DNA of 64,000 nt, taken from NCBI RefSeq assembly GCF_016863175.1, contig NZ_BOOJ01000025.1:61226-125225 (forward strand), read 5' to 3'. Source of the DNA: Paraplanobispora siamensis (lineage in GTDB: Bacteria; Actinomycetota; Actinomycetes; Streptosporangiales; Streptosporangiaceae). Positions 7,269 to 15,891 of the stretch are shown piece by piece. Each line of letters begins with the position of its first letter. Within the stretch, counting starts at the first letter, position 1. The position numbers and the translations under genes are program-made. Under the pieces are notes generated by a model, which saw only the letters and a program-made list of their open reading frames with translations, ran no database searches and was not told where the DNA came from.

Positions 7269-8845
7269 GCGAGCGACCTCATCAGACGTCCGGTGAGAGA
7301 GTAGACGGCGCCGATCCCGCCCCAGATGATCAGCGTAAGGAAGGTGATCCGGGCGTCGAAGAAGGCGCCGACGATGGCGATGACGGCGAAGCGCTCGCCG
7401 ATCGGGAAGACGATCATCTTACGGGCCCAGTGCACGGCGCGGTACTTGCCCGCCTTGCTCCACATCTTCAGCAGGCTGCGGATCGTGCCGCCGTTCCGGG
7501 CGACCTTGCGCTCCTCCAGCGCCGCGCGGAGCGGGGTGTCGGGGCTGATCGTCAGCGGGATGCCGGGCAGCGGCGAGGGCGGCTTGCGCCGGTTGGCCGC
7601 GCCGAAGGAGAAGTCGAGCAGGTGCCGGATCGACTGGATGCCGAGCGCGATCAGCGCCAGCGTCCACACGTCGCCGACCCCGGAGACGGCCGCGCCGACC
7701 GCCAGGCCGGCGAAGACGACGTACTCCTTGAAGCGGTCGAAGGTGGCGTCCAGCCAGGCGCCGAGCACGCCGAACTTGCGGGCGTACCGTGCGACCTGGC
7801 CGTCCACGCAGTCGAACACGAACGCGAAGTAGATCAGGATGCCGCCGGCGACCATCCCGGGGCGCTCGCCGGTGGCGAAGCAGGCCGCCGAGGCCACGCC
7901 CAGGGCGATGGAGATCAGCGTGACCTGGTTGGGCGTGAGCCCGCGCCGGGCCGCCCAGCGGGCGATGAAGCGCGAGTAGGTGCTGACGAAGAAGGTGGTG
8001 AAGAAGCCGTCGGCGCCCTTGACCGCGTTGTTGAGCCGGGCGCGGTCCTCGTCGAAGGCCGCCATCTCCGTCACGAACTGCTCGGCTTCGGCCTGCGTGG
8101 TCACCCGGCGGTAGAACAGGTCGCGGCGGCCCCGGATGCCGACCGAGACGCCCCGCCGTACCAGGCCCAGGACCAGGAGCTGGAGCAGGTCGTCCTCGGG
8201 GCCGAACAGGTGGGCCATGTCGGCCAGCTCGCGGGCGGCCTCGGCCAGGGTGGGCGCGTGCCTGACGTTCAGGTGCAGGGGGCCGAGCAGGACGGCGTTG
8301 GGCCGGGTCACCGCGTGGTAGGCGGAGCCGACCGAGATCACCCGGGACTTGGCGGCGCGGGTCCGGACCGGGAGGCCCTCGAAGAACCGGTCGCCGATCT
8401 CCGGTTCGGCCTCGTCGATGGGGACGTCCGGGACGATGAAGTCGCCGTTCTCGTCCTCCTCGCGGGGCTCCTTGGCGATCAGCGCGAGCGCGCCGCGCTT
8501 GGACTTGGTGATCTGGTAGAGCAGCTCGTCGTGGACCAGTGAGTTGGCCGGGAGGATGAGCAGGTTCTCCGTGGCGCGCTCGGCCGCGTCGGCCACGGCG
8601 CGCAGGTCACCGGCCAGGTCGGAGGTCTCCACGAGCGTGCCGGGGAAGCCCCGGTAGGCCGTGGCGGTCTCCGCGCGGGCGATTGTCACCGGCGCCGGAT
8701 CGAGTGAGGCGAGCTGGCCGTGCAGCTTGCCGATCACCGTGGGACAGCCGGGAAGCGCGGGCAGAGTCAGCGCTGCGGGCGGCGCGGACGGGCCGGAGGC
8801 GGCATCGTGGCCGGGCGAGGAGCCCAGCAGGACCACGCGGGGCAT
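7265..8845 (-). CDS. CDP-alcohol phosphatidyltransferase with long N-terminal domain
   Basis: Membrane enzyme that transfers a phosphoalcohol from a CDP-linked donor. The family signature DGxxARxxxxxxxxGxxxDxxxD is complete in CVDGQVARYARKFGVLGAWLD followed by ATFD (about residues 346-369). The first 270 residues are soluble and glycine-rich at the start (MPRVVLLGSSPGHDAAS), suggesting a nucleotide-binding domain fused to the transferase, reminiscent of bifunctional inositol-phosphate transferases, though I see no clear nucleotidyltransferase GGxGTR motif. I choose the ATG at 8845 because AAAGGG precedes it; the frame is open 21 codons further. The downstream membrane gene overlaps by four bases. 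The substrate alcohol (inositol phosphate, glycerol phosphate or other) cannot be told. Confidence 0.8.
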   Translation of the reverse strand: MPRVVLLGSSPGHDAASGPSAPPAALTLPALPGCPTVIGKLHGQLASLDPAPVTIARAETATAYRGFPGTLVETSDLAGDLRAVADAAERATENLLILPANSLVHDELLYQITKSKRGALALIAKEPREEDENGDFIVPDVPIDEAEPEIGDRFFEGLPVRTRAAKSRVISVGSAYHAVTRPNAVLLGPLHLNVRHAPTLAEAARELADMAHLFGPEDDLLQLLVLGLVRRGVSVGIRGRRDLFYRRVTTQAEAEQFVTEMAAFDEDRARLNNAVKGADGFFTTFFVSTYSRFIARWAARRGLTPNQVTLISIALGVASAACFATGERPGMVAGGILIYFAFVFDCVDGQVARYARKFGVLGAWLDATFDRFKEYVVFAGLAVGAAVSGVGDVWTLALIALGIQSIRHLLDFSFGAANRRKPPSPLPGIPLTISPDTPLRAALEERKVARNGGTIRSLLKMWSKAGKYRAVHWARKMIVFPIGERFAVIAIVGAFFDARITFLTLIIWGGIGAVYSLTGRLMRSLA

Positions 8846-9012
8846 GGCACCCTTTCGTGCGGGGGTGGATCCGGGTTCGAACATGGCGGGGATGGCGCCA
8901 GAGGTCAAAGTTTAGTGAGTTCCAGGTGAACAGCACGCATCCACGACGCCTCAGTGCCGCCTGATCACGATTGAAGGCCTTCCACGCAGGACAACGGACT
9001 AAACTGGGGAAA

Positions 9013-9750
9013 GTGAGTCTGTACCGTGACGAGGGCGTTGTCTTGCGCACCCATAAGCTGGGCGAGGCCGATCGCATCGTCACGATCCTCACCAAACGGA
9101 CGGGGAAGATCCGCGGCGTCGCCAAGGGCGTGCGGCGGACCACCTCGCGCTTCGGCGCCCGGCTGGAGCCGTTCACCCACGTCGACCTCCAGATGCACAC
9201 CGGCCGCACGCTGGATGTGATCACCCAGGCCGAGACCATCCGCCCGTACGGCGAGGCGCTCGTGGTCGACTATCCGCGCTACACGGCGGGCAGCGCGATG
9301 CTGGAGACCGCCGACCGGCTGATCGCAGGGGAGAAGGAGCCCGCGCTGCGCCAGTTCCTGCTGCTGGTCGGGGGCCTGCGCGCCCTGGCGGCCGGGGAGC
9401 ACGAGGCCCGGCTGGTGCTCGACGCCTACTTCCTGCGCTCGCTGGCGGTGGCCGGATACGCCCCCGCGCTCGACGCCTGCGCCCGCTGCCAGGGCACGGC
9501 CGTGCGGGCGTTCGCCATCGTGGCCGGCGGCGTGGTGTGCGGCAACTGCCGCCCGGCCGGCGCCGCCGTGCCCGAGGGGGAGACCCTCGGGCTGATGCTG
9601 GCGCTGCTGAAGGGCGACTGGGCCACGGCCGACGCCTCCCTCGCCCGGCACCGCGCCGAGTGCAGCGGGCTGGTCGCCGCCTATCTGCAGTGGCACCTGG
9701 AACACGGCATACGCTCTCTTCGACACGTAGAAAGGGAGCCTGCCACGTGA
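9013..9750 (+). CDS. recO: DNA repair protein RecO
   Basis: RecO recombination mediator, which helps load RecA on SSB-coated single strands in the RecFOR pathway and anneals complementary strands. The N-terminal OB-fold is clear ([36 protein letters not shown]), and the C-terminal part carries a four-cysteine zinc site, CARCQG ... CGNCRP. The 245 residues match the family. I take the GTG beginning VSLYRDEGV, preceded by GGGGAAA; upstream codons do not resemble RecO. The stop overlaps the uppS start in a GTGA junction, a common actinobacterial recO-uppS pairing. Confidence 0.93.
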   Translation: MSLYRDEGVVLRTHKLGEADRIVTILTKRTGKIRGVAKGVRRTTSRFGARLEPFTHVDLQMHTGRTLDVITQAETIRPYGEALVVDYPRYTAGSAMLETADRLIAGEKEPALRQFLLLVGGLRALAAGEHEARLVLDAYFLRSLAVAGYAPALDACARCQGTAVRAFAIVAGGVVCGNCRPAGAAVPEGETLGLMLALLKGDWATADASLARHRAECSGLVAAYLQWHLEHGIRSLRHVEREPAT

Positions 9751-10523
9751 ACGTCCGTCCGCCCGCCCCGCACCCCTCCGGCGCCGTCCCGCCCCCGATC
9801 CCCCGGGACCTGGTGCCCCGGCACGTGGCGATCGTGATGGACGGCAACGGCCGGTGGGCCAAGCAGCGCGGCCTGCCGCGCACCGAGGGGCACAAGGCGG
9901 GTGAGGCCTCGCTCTTCGACGTGATCGAGGGCGCGATCGAGCTGGGCATCCCGTACCTGTCGGCCTACGCCTTCTCCACCGAGAACTGGAAGCGCTCCCC
10001 CGACGAGGTCCGCTTCCTGATGGGCTTCAACCGCGACGTCATCCGCCGCCGCCGCGACCAGCTGCACGCGATGGGCGTACGGGTCCGCTGGGCCGGCCGC
10101 CCCGGGCGGCTGTGGAAGAGCGTCATCTCCGAGCTCCAGGACGCCGAGGAGATGACGAGGCACAACTCCACGATGACCCTGCAGTTCTGCGTCAACTACG
10201 GCGGCCGCGCCGAGATCGTGGACGCCGCGCTCAAGCTGGCCGAGGACATCGCCGCCGGCCGGGTCAAGGCGAACCGGGTCAAGGAGGAGACCTTCGCTCG
10301 CTATCTGGACGAGCCGCAGATCCCGGATGTGGACCTGTTCGTGCGCTCCTCGGGCGAGCAGCGCACCTCCAACTTCCTGATCTGGCAGACGGCCTACGCC
10401 GAGATGGTCTTCCTCAACCGGCTCTGGCCCGACTTCGACCGCCGCGACCTGTGGGAGGCGTGCGAGACCTACGCCAAGCGCGACCGGCGCTACGGCGGGG
10501 CCGTCCCCAACCAGGTCGGCTAG
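9747..10523 (+). CDS. uppS: Isoprenyl transferase (undecaprenyl-diphosphate synthase type)
   Basis: Cis-prenyltransferase that extends an allylic diphosphate with isopentenyl diphosphate to make the lipid carrier for cell-wall synthesis. Signature regions: [17 protein letters not shown] with the catalytic Asp (about D32), [30 protein letters not shown], and the C-terminal [19 protein letters not shown] and AYAEMVFL. The 258 residues match. The start is the GTG overlapping the recO stop, with AAAGGGAG eight bases upstream, so translation is coupled. Actinomycetes often have two or three paralogues differing in chain length; which one this is cannot be told. Confidence 0.93.
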   Translation: MNVRPPAPHPSGAVPPPIPRDLVPRHVAIVMDGNGRWAKQRGLPRTEGHKAGEASLFDVIEGAIELGIPYLSAYAFSTENWKRSPDEVRFLMGFNRDVIRRRRDQLHAMGVRVRWAGRPGRLWKSVISELQDAEEMTRHNSTMTLQFCVNYGGRAEIVDAALKLAEDIAAGRVKANRVKEETFARYLDEPQIPDVDLFVRSSGEQRTSNFLIWQTAYAEMVFLNRLWPDFDRRDLWEACETYAKRDRRYGGAVPNQVG

Positions 10524-10608
10524 CTTCTCAGGCGATTCTTCACGCAGGTCACGGCCTTGTGGTGACTCTCTCCCGGTGTGAGACTGAAGCTGACGAGAGG
10601 GGGACGTC

Positions 10609-10968
10609 ATGATCGAAGTGAAGAGCGTCGACAAGCCCGACGAGCGCCGGGACTTCCCGAAGGGGCACCTGGAGCTGTGCGAGCTGACGGGGCTGAGTTT
10701 CGGTGTCGCCACGTTCGAATCCGGGTGGCGCTGGTCGGAGTCGGTCAAGCCGATCGCCGGCACCGACTCGTGCGAGGTCCACCACAACGGGTTCGTCGTG
10801 CAGGGCACGATCCGCATCCGCATGGACGACGGCACGGAGGCGGAGATCGGTCCGGGGGAGGTCTTCGTCTGCACGCCCGGGCACGACGCCTGGGTCGTCG
10901 GCGACGAGCAGGTCATCCTCTACGACTTCGCGGGCGGTGCCTCGGAGTACGCCAAGGCCTCGGCGTAG
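10609..10968 (+). CDS. Small cupin-domain protein
   Basis: Single-domain cupin of 119 residues. The two beta-barrel motifs are present in reduced form: CEVHHNGFVVQGTIRIRMDDG corresponds to motif 1 and GEVFVCTPGHDAWVVGDE to motif 2. Metal-ligand candidates are the His pair in VHHNG and the His of PGHDAW. A good ribosome site, GAGAGGGGGA, precedes the ATG. Such stand-alone cupins are often small-molecule binding or stress proteins; no partner gene fixes the role. A convergent CGNR-finger gene follows across a hairpin. Confidence 0.8.
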   Translation: MIEVKSVDKPDERRDFPKGHLELCELTGLSFGVATFESGWRWSESVKPIAGTDSCEVHHNGFVVQGTIRIRMDDGTEAEIGPGEVFVCTPGHDAWVVGDEQVILYDFAGGASEYAKASA

Positions 10969-11039
10969 AGGTCGTCCGGGAGCGGCGCGCAGGAGCCGCC
11001 GGGGCATAGTGAGTCACGGCGGAGCCGCAGGCGCTTCGG

Positions 11040-11066
11040 CCCGCCGGGCGTGCCCTGCCCGGCGGG
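11040..11066. terminator. Bidirectional hairpin between cupin and CGNR genes
   Basis: Perfect 10-bp stem, CCCGCCGGGC with GCCCGGCGGG, with a seven-base loop, between two converging genes. Confidence 0.6.
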
Positions 11067-11083
11067 TTCCCGCGCGATCCGCC

Positions 11084-11632
11084 TCAGGCCCGGCGGCGGG
11101 CGCGGTAGGCCGCGACGTGCATGCGGTTGCCGCAGGTACGGCTGTCGCAGTAGACCCGGGAGCGGTTGCGGGACTCGTCGACGAACACGCGCTCGCAGTC
11201 GGGCGCCGAGCAGGTGCGCAGGCGCTCCCACTCGCCCTCGACGAGCAGGTGCGCCAGGGCGACGCCGAGGTCGGCCGCGAGGTGGTCGCACAGGGAGGCG
11301 CCGGGTGCGAAGTAGTGCACGTGCAGGGCGTGGCCGTCGTGCTCGGTCAGGCGGGGGGTGATGCGGGTCCCGCTCAGCAGGGTGTTCAGCCGGATGACCG
11401 CGGTGGCCTGGTCGGGGGCGGTGAAGACCTTGTGGAAGGCCTCACGCAGGGCACGCACCTGGCTCAGGTCGTCGGCGCCGAGGTCGTCGACGCCGCTCAC
11501 CTCCCACCGGTCCACGAATTCGCGGAGGCCCGCCAGGTCGCCCAGCCCGTCCTGGCCCCCGGTCGCGGGGGAGGTGTTGACCAGGTCGACGGCGGTGGCG
11601 AGTGAGTGCACCATGTCATGTCCGAATGGCAT
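11084..11632 (-). CDS. CGNR zinc-finger (ABATE-type) putative regulator
   Basis: Actinobacterial family with an N-terminal ABATE domain and a C-terminal CGNR finger, thought to act as transcriptional regulators of stress responses. The finger is intact: the first pair in RTCSAPDCERVFVDESRN and the second in YCDSRTCGNRMHVAAYR, which contains the name-giving CGNR. The 182 residues match the family. A CAGGAG ribosome site lies just upstream of the ATG. The upstream 213 bases, shared with the end of zur, contain no gene. Its target is unknown. Confidence 0.88.
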   Translation of the reverse strand: MPFGHDMVHSLATAVDLVNTSPATGGQDGLGDLAGLREFVDRWEVSGVDDLGADDLSQVRALREAFHKVFTAPDQATAVIRLNTLLSGTRITPRLTEHDGHALHVHYFAPGASLCDHLAADLGVALAHLLVEGEWERLRTCSAPDCERVFVDESRNRSRVYCDSRTCGNRMHVAAYRARRRA

Positions 11633-11845
11633 GTTGACTCCTGTGGTAGGCGGTTACGGGTGTGGTCGCGCGCGTACGGCGACTCGCCGTCCCGGAAGCG
11701 TATCTCTCCGGAGCGCTCCGGGGGTTCTCCGTTACCGGACATCGCCATATCGTTCGCGTCACCGTGACGGGAACTCCGGGGCATCACGGGACGATCCGGC
11801 AGTCCGGTGCTCGTCCGTCTCCGGAGCGGGGCTGGCGGGGAGGGG

Positions 11846-12238
11846 TCAGCCCGCCTTGACGTTCGCCGAGCAGGACGGGCAGGTGCCGAAGACCTCGACG
11901 GTGTGCGTGATCTCGGTGAAGCCGTGCTCGGTGCCGACCGCCTCGGCCCAGCGCTCCACCGCGGGTCCGGCCACCTCCACGGTGCGCCCGCAGCGGCGGC
12001 AGACCAGGTGATGGTGGTGGTCGCCGCTGGCGCAGGCCCGGTAGACCGACTCTCCCTCACCGGTCCGCAGGACGTCCACCTGGCCGTTGTCGACCAGTGC
12101 CTGCAGCGCCCGGTAGACCGTGGTGAGACCGATCTTGGCCCCCTCGGCGCGCATCTCGGCGTAGACGTCCTGCGCGCTGCGGAAGCCCTCGCTCTGGCGG
12201 AGGACTTCGTGAACGGCGTCGCGGCGCCTGTTGCTCAT
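11846..12238 (-). CDS. zur: Zinc uptake regulator Zur (Fur family)
   Basis: Fur-superfamily repressor, here assigned to Zur by its place at the end of the znuACB operon. Winged HTH: SAQDVYAEMRAEGAKIGLTTVYRALQAL. Metal and structural zinc sites: DHHHHLVCRRCG and the C-terminal CPSC; the His cluster and two CxxC motifs are those of Zur. 130 residues is normal for actinobacterial Zur. Its ATG overlaps the znuB stop as ATGA, so repressor and transporter are made together and the system would autoregulate through the Zur box ahead of znuA. Confidence 0.92.
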   Translation of the reverse strand: MSNRRRDAVHEVLRQSEGFRSAQDVYAEMRAEGAKIGLTTVYRALQALVDNGQVDVLRTGEGESVYRACASGDHHHHLVCRRCGRTVEVAGPAVERWAEAVGTEHGFTEITHTVEVFGTCPSCSANVKAG

Positions 12239-13068
12239 GGCTGGGACTCCCGGGGTCGGCTTCGGCGTACGAATCTACCCAGAGTGAGGGCCAGAGCGAA
12301 CCCTCCCAGCGCGACGAGCACGATGAGGGCGCCCGGCGGGACCTCGATGTAGAACGACGAGCTGAGGCCGCCGACCGTGGCGATCATCCCGAAGAGCATG
12401 GCGAGCAGCATCGTGCTGCGGAACCCCCGGGTCAGCTGCTGGCCGGTCGCCACCGGGACCACCATCAGGGCGCTGACCAGCAGCAACCCCACCACCCGCA
12501 TGGCGATGACCACGGTCAGCGCCGCGGTGACCGCGATCAGCAGGCTGAGGAAGCGCACGGGCAGGCCGCTGGCCCTGGCCACCTCCTCGTCCTGGCAGAG
12601 CACGAAAAGCTCGCGGCCGAAGATCGTCACCACACCGAGCACGGCCGCCGCGAGCAGGGCGATCACCCACACGTCCTGGACGGTGACGCTGCTGATCGAG
12701 CCGAACAGGTAGGACATCAGGGTGGCGTTGCTCCCGCCCGGGGCGAGCGAGATGAGCAGCACGCCTCCGGCGATGCCGCCGTAGAACAGCAGCGCGAGCG
12801 CCACGTCGCCGCCGGTCCTGCCGCGTTCGCGGACCAGCTCGATGGCCACGGCGCCGAGGATCGAGACCACCACGGCGGTGAGCACGGGCGCGGTGCCGGT
12901 CAGGAAGCCCAGCGCCACGCCGGTCAGCGCGACGTGCCCGATGCCGTCGCCCAGCAGGGCCAGGCGGCGCTGCACGATGAAGGTGCCGATGGCCGGGGCG
13001 GCCAGGCCGACGAGGAGCGCGGCGATCAGCGCCCGCTGCATGAAGTCGAACTGGAGAAGATCGATCAC
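12235..13068 (-). CDS. znuB: Zinc ABC transporter permease
   Basis: Integral membrane subunit of an ABC-3 family metal importer. Hydrophobic helices dominate the 277 residues; recognisable family segments are FMQRALIAALLVGLAAPAIG at the N-terminus, LGDGIGHVALTGVALGFL (the conserved DxxxH region), and GLLLVSALMVVPVATGQQL. It lies between znuC and zur in the minus-strand operon. A 150-base gap separates it from znuC and contains GC-rich imperfect direct repeats (two copies ending GTGCGGGAG, 13085-13212), unusual inside an operon but without stop signals. Confidence 0.92.
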   Translation of the reverse strand: MIDLLQFDFMQRALIAALLVGLAAPAIGTFIVQRRLALLGDGIGHVALTGVALGFLTGTAPVLTAVVVSILGAVAIELVRERGRTGGDVALALLFYGGIAGGVLLISLAPGGSNATLMSYLFGSISSVTVQDVWVIALLAAAVLGVVTIFGRELFVLCQDEEVARASGLPVRFLSLLIAVTAALTVVIAMRVVGLLLVSALMVVPVATGQQLTRGFRSTMLLAMLFGMIATVGGLSSSFYIEVPPGALIVLVALGGFALALTLGRFVRRSRPRESQP

Positions 13069-13219
13069 CGCGTCGCCTCCGGAGTGACGGGAACGGGGGC
13101 GGGCACGCGGCGGTCCGGGGAGGGGGAGGGCGTGCGGGAGACCGGGACGGGCACGTGGCGGCCCCGGAGGAAGGACGGGCGGCGGCCCCGGAAGGGGGAG
13201 GAGGTGCGGGAGGCCGGGG

Positions 13220-13999
13220 TCATGGGATCGGCCTCCAGTCGAGCGGGCCGACGGGCTTCTCCGGGGCGTGCGGGTGCACGTGGTCGTGGCCGGGCAGCGC
13301 GTGGGCGCCGACGGCCTTGGGCGGGGAGCCGTCGTGGCACACGCAGCCGTCCTGCATGACCACCGCCCGGGTGACCAGCGGCTCCAGCGGGCCGAGCTCG
13401 TGGGCCACCAGCACGACCGTCCTGCCCTGGGAGACCAGGTCGGCCAGGGTGTCGGCCAGGAGCTGCTGGCTGGCGGCGTCGACGCCCGCGGTGGGCTCGT
13501 CCATGACGAAGGTGTCGGGCTCGCCGGCCAGGGCGCGGGCGATGAGCACCCGCTGCTGCTGCCCGCCGGACAGGGCCTGGACCGGGTCGCCGGCCCGGTC
13601 GGCCATGCCGACCGCCTCCAGTGCCCGGTCCGTCGCGGCGGCGTCGGCCGCGCCGGACAGGCGGAAACGGCTCTGCCTGGCGATCCGGCCGGAGGCCACG
13701 ACCTCGCGGATCGTGGCGGGCACGCCGCCGCCCACCGAGAGGCGCTGGGGCACGTAACCGATCCGCCACCACTGGCGGAAGCGCGCGGGCGGCACGCCGT
13801 ACAGGAGGGTGGATCCGGCGGACAGGGGCGTCAGGCCGAGCAGGGCGCGCACGAGGGTCGACTTGCCCGACCCGTTCGCGCCGAGAACGGCCACGACCTC
13901 GCCGGAGCGGACCGTCAGGTCGACTCCGCGCAGCACCGGGCGGCGGTCCAGGTGCACCTGGCCGCCGCGCATGGTGAACGCTTCTTCTGTGTCTTTCAC
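13220..13999 (-). CDS. znuC: Zinc ABC transporter ATP-binding protein
   Basis: ATPase subunit powering zinc import. Walker A GANGSGKST, Q-loop around YVPQRLSVGG, signature LSGGQQQR, Walker B TFVMDEPTAG and the switch His in VLVAHELGP are all present. The C-terminus is rich in histidine (HALPGHDHVHPHAPEK), a likely zinc-sensing or zinc-buffering tail typical of some ZnuC proteins. The ATG lies nine bases after the znuA stop, so the pair is co-translated or nearly so. Confidence 0.93.
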   Translation of the reverse strand: MKDTEEAFTMRGGQVHLDRRPVLRGVDLTVRSGEVVAVLGANGSGKSTLVRALLGLTPLSAGSTLLYGVPPARFRQWWRIGYVPQRLSVGGGVPATIREVVASGRIARQSRFRLSGAADAAATDRALEAVGMADRAGDPVQALSGGQQQRVLIARALAGEPDTFVMDEPTAGVDAASQQLLADTLADLVSQGRTVVLVAHELGPLEPLVTRAVVMQDGCVCHDGSPPKAVGAHALPGHDHVHPHAPEKPVGPLDWRPIP

Positions 14000-14008
14000 A
14001 TGGTGCCT

Positions 14009-14965
14009 TTACGAGCAGCTGAGCGCCGCCCTGAGTGTCGTGAGGTTCTGGCGCATGGCGGACAGGTAGTCACCGGTGGCGGGCCGGCTCTCGATCGGAT
14101 CGAGAACCGCCGTCTTGGCGCCGACCTCCTGGGCGAGAACCTCGGCGACCTTCGGGCTGACGAGGGTCTCGGTGAAAATGGTAGTCACTTTTTCCCGCTT
14201 GGCGACCTCGGCCACCTCGGCCAGCCGGGCGGGGGAGGGCTCGGAGTCCGGGTCGACGCTGATCCCGACCTGGTGGAGCTTGTAGCGGTCGGCCAGATAA
14301 CCGAAGGCCTGGTGGCTGGTGACGAGGGTCTGGGAGTCGCAACCGGTCAGCCCCTCGGCCAGCTCGCCGTCGAGGGCGTTCAGCTCGGCGGCGACCTTCG
14401 CGGCGCGGTCCTTGTACCCCTGGGCGTGGGCCGGGTCGGCGGCGGCGAGCCGCTCGCCGAGCCGGGTCGCGACGGTGGCGAAGCGGCTCGGGTCGAGCCA
14501 GAGGTGCGGGTCGTAGGAGACCTCGTGGCCGTGCTCCTCCTCGTGCCCCTCCTCCTCGTGTCCCTCCTCCTCGTGGGCCGCGGCGATGGTCGGGACCACG
14601 GTGGCCGCGTCGAAGCCGCGGTCGGCGGCGTGCTGCTCGACGGCCTCGTCCACCGCGGGCTGCACGCCCTTGATGTAGACGACCAGGGAGGTCTGCTCCA
14701 GTTCGGCGACCGACTGCGGCGACAGCTCCACGTCGTGCGGCTCGACACCGGGCTTGGTCAGGCCGGTGACGGCGACGTCGGACCCGCCCACCCGCTCGGT
14801 CAGCCACTGCAGGGGATACATGGAGGCGGTGACCCCGGACGCGCCGCCCGCGGCGGCCGAGTCGGCGGCACCCGCGCTGCAGGCGGCGGTGGCGGCCAGA
14901 ACGGCGACCCCGGCGAGGAGGCCGGTAACGCGCATGGGGATACGTCGGGAGGAGTCGGACATCAT
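14009..14965 (-). CDS. znuA: Zinc ABC transporter substrate-binding lipoprotein
   Basis: Cluster A-I metal-binding protein anchored to the outer face of the membrane. The N-terminus has a short basic stretch, a hydrophobic core (GLLAGVAVLAATAACSAG) and a lipobox ending in Cys. The binding fold follows: KPGVEPHDVELSPQS with the first zinc His, then the His/Glu-rich loop (HEEEGHEEEGHEEEHGHE) before YDPHLWLDPS with the next ligand, TSHQAFGYLA, and the closing SPKVAEVLAQEVGAKTAVLDP region. The acidic-His loop marks zinc rather than manganese specificity. Two adjacent ATG codons (14965 and 14962) can serve as start; upstream open frame is spurious. First gene of znuA-znuC-znuB-zur, controlled by the Zur box 20 bases upstream. 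Confidence 0.94.
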   Translation of the reverse strand: MMSDSSRRIPMRVTGLLAGVAVLAATAACSAGAADSAAAGGASGVTASMYPLQWLTERVGGSDVAVTGLTKPGVEPHDVELSPQSVAELEQTSLVVYIKGVQPAVDEAVEQHAADRGFDAATVVPTIAAAHEEEGHEEEGHEEEHGHEVSYDPHLWLDPSRFATVATRLGERLAAADPAHAQGYKDRAAKVAAELNALDGELAEGLTGCDSQTLVTSHQAFGYLADRYKLHQVGISVDPDSEPSPARLAEVAEVAKREKVTTIFTETLVSPKVAEVLAQEVGAKTAVLDPIESRPATGDYLSAMRQNLTTLRAALSCS

Positions 14966-14985
14966 GCCCTCAGTATGCGCGCAAA

Positions 14986-15000
14986 TGAAAATGGTTGTCA
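14986..15000 (-). promoter_or_regulatory. Zur operator ahead of znuA
   Basis: TGAAAATGGTTGTCA is an imperfect 15-bp palindrome (TGA-A/C-AA ... TT-G/T-TCA) that closely resembles the actinobacterial Zur box (TGAAAATGATTTTCA-like). It lies 20 bases upstream of znuA, where a bound repressor would block transcription of the operon that ends with zur itself. Sequence is direct; binding is inferred. Confidence 0.8.
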
Positions 15001-15054
15001 AAATCGGGCAAGGGTTCACGGGGAGGGCTGCCGGGAGCCCGGCCGTACCGCGCG

Positions 15055-15891
15055 CTAGCGGGGCGTCCCGTCGCGCTCGCTCCTTCGGGCGAGGCCCTGG
15101 AGCTGTCCTTCGTGCACGTCGTCCACCCATTCCCAGCCGGGCTTGGCCGATGGGCCGAGCCGTGGGTCGTCGGGGACCCGGCCGTCCCGCAGCGCGAGCA
15201 CGTACGCCCGGTCCTGGTCGATCCGCGCCTGCGCCTGGCCGGATCCGCCGACGGAACCGTGACCCGGGACGACGACGTCGACGTCGCCCGCCACGCCCTC
15301 CAGCAACCGCAGCGCGGTGAGGTAGTCCTCGACCGGGTCGGCGGCGCCGTCCAGGTCGAGCATCGGAACCAGGACGTCGGAAAGCATGTCGCCGGCGACG
15401 AGAACCCCGCGCTCCCCGATCAGCAGCGCCGCGTGGCCCGGGGCGTGCGCCCGGTGCTCGATGATCCGGACCTCGGGGCCGTCCCAGGGGATCCGCGTGG
15501 TTCCGGCGGGCAGGCCGGTGACGAGGCCGAGGAGGTCCAGCGGCACCTGCCCGGCGATCTCCGTCTCGAGCAGATGGTCGGCGATGCGGGCCTTCGCATC
15601 CGCGTCCGACAGCTGATCCCGGACGGTGTCCGCGCAACGCGCCGTACCGTAACGGGGCGCCTCGCCGAGCCGGACGTGCCAGAGCAGGTGATCCCAGTCC
15701 GGATGCGTGGAGAACCCCGCCACGACGGGCTGACCCAGCTCGCGAAGGTCGTCCGCGAGGCAGTCGAGCTCGGAGCCGGTCACCCCGGGGTCGATGAGCA
15801 GCACACCGGCCCGGCCCCGCACCGCGACGGCGTTGCTCTGCACGAACTCGCTCTCGTGGACCAGCACGCCCTCCGCGACCTGCTTCAGCAT
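15055..15891 (-). CDS. MBL-fold metallo-hydrolase
   Basis: Metallo-beta-lactamase-fold hydrolase of 278 residues. The metal motif is variant: THPDWDHLL has Asp where the second His of HxHxDH should be, while the downstream ligands RAHAPGHAALL, VAGDML and PGHGSV look normal. That change resembles other non-canonical MBL enzymes and does not by itself make it inactive. The start overlaps the end of the preceding reductase-like gene by seven bases, so both are co-translated from the promoter facing the HxlR gene. Substrate unknown; it may act on lactones, thioesters or other stress products. Confidence 0.82.
   Translation of the reverse strand: MLKQVAEGVLVHESEFVQSNAVAVRGRAGVLLIDPGVTGSELDCLADDLRELGQPVVAGFSTHPDWDHLLWHVRLGEAPRYGTARCADTVRDQLSDADAKARIADHLLETEIAGQVPLDLLGLVTGLPAGTTRIPWDGPEVRIIEHRAHAPGHAALLIGERGVLVAGDMLSDVLVPMLDLDGAADPVEDYLTALRLLEGVAGDVDVVVPGHGSVGGSGQAQARIDQDRAYVLALRDGRVPDDPRLGPSAKPGWEWVDDVHEGQLQGLARRSERDGTPR

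Noticed and set aside
14966..15637. Upstream extension of the znuA frame
   Set aside because: Runs through the MBL gene and the Zur box; the signal peptide begins at 14965.
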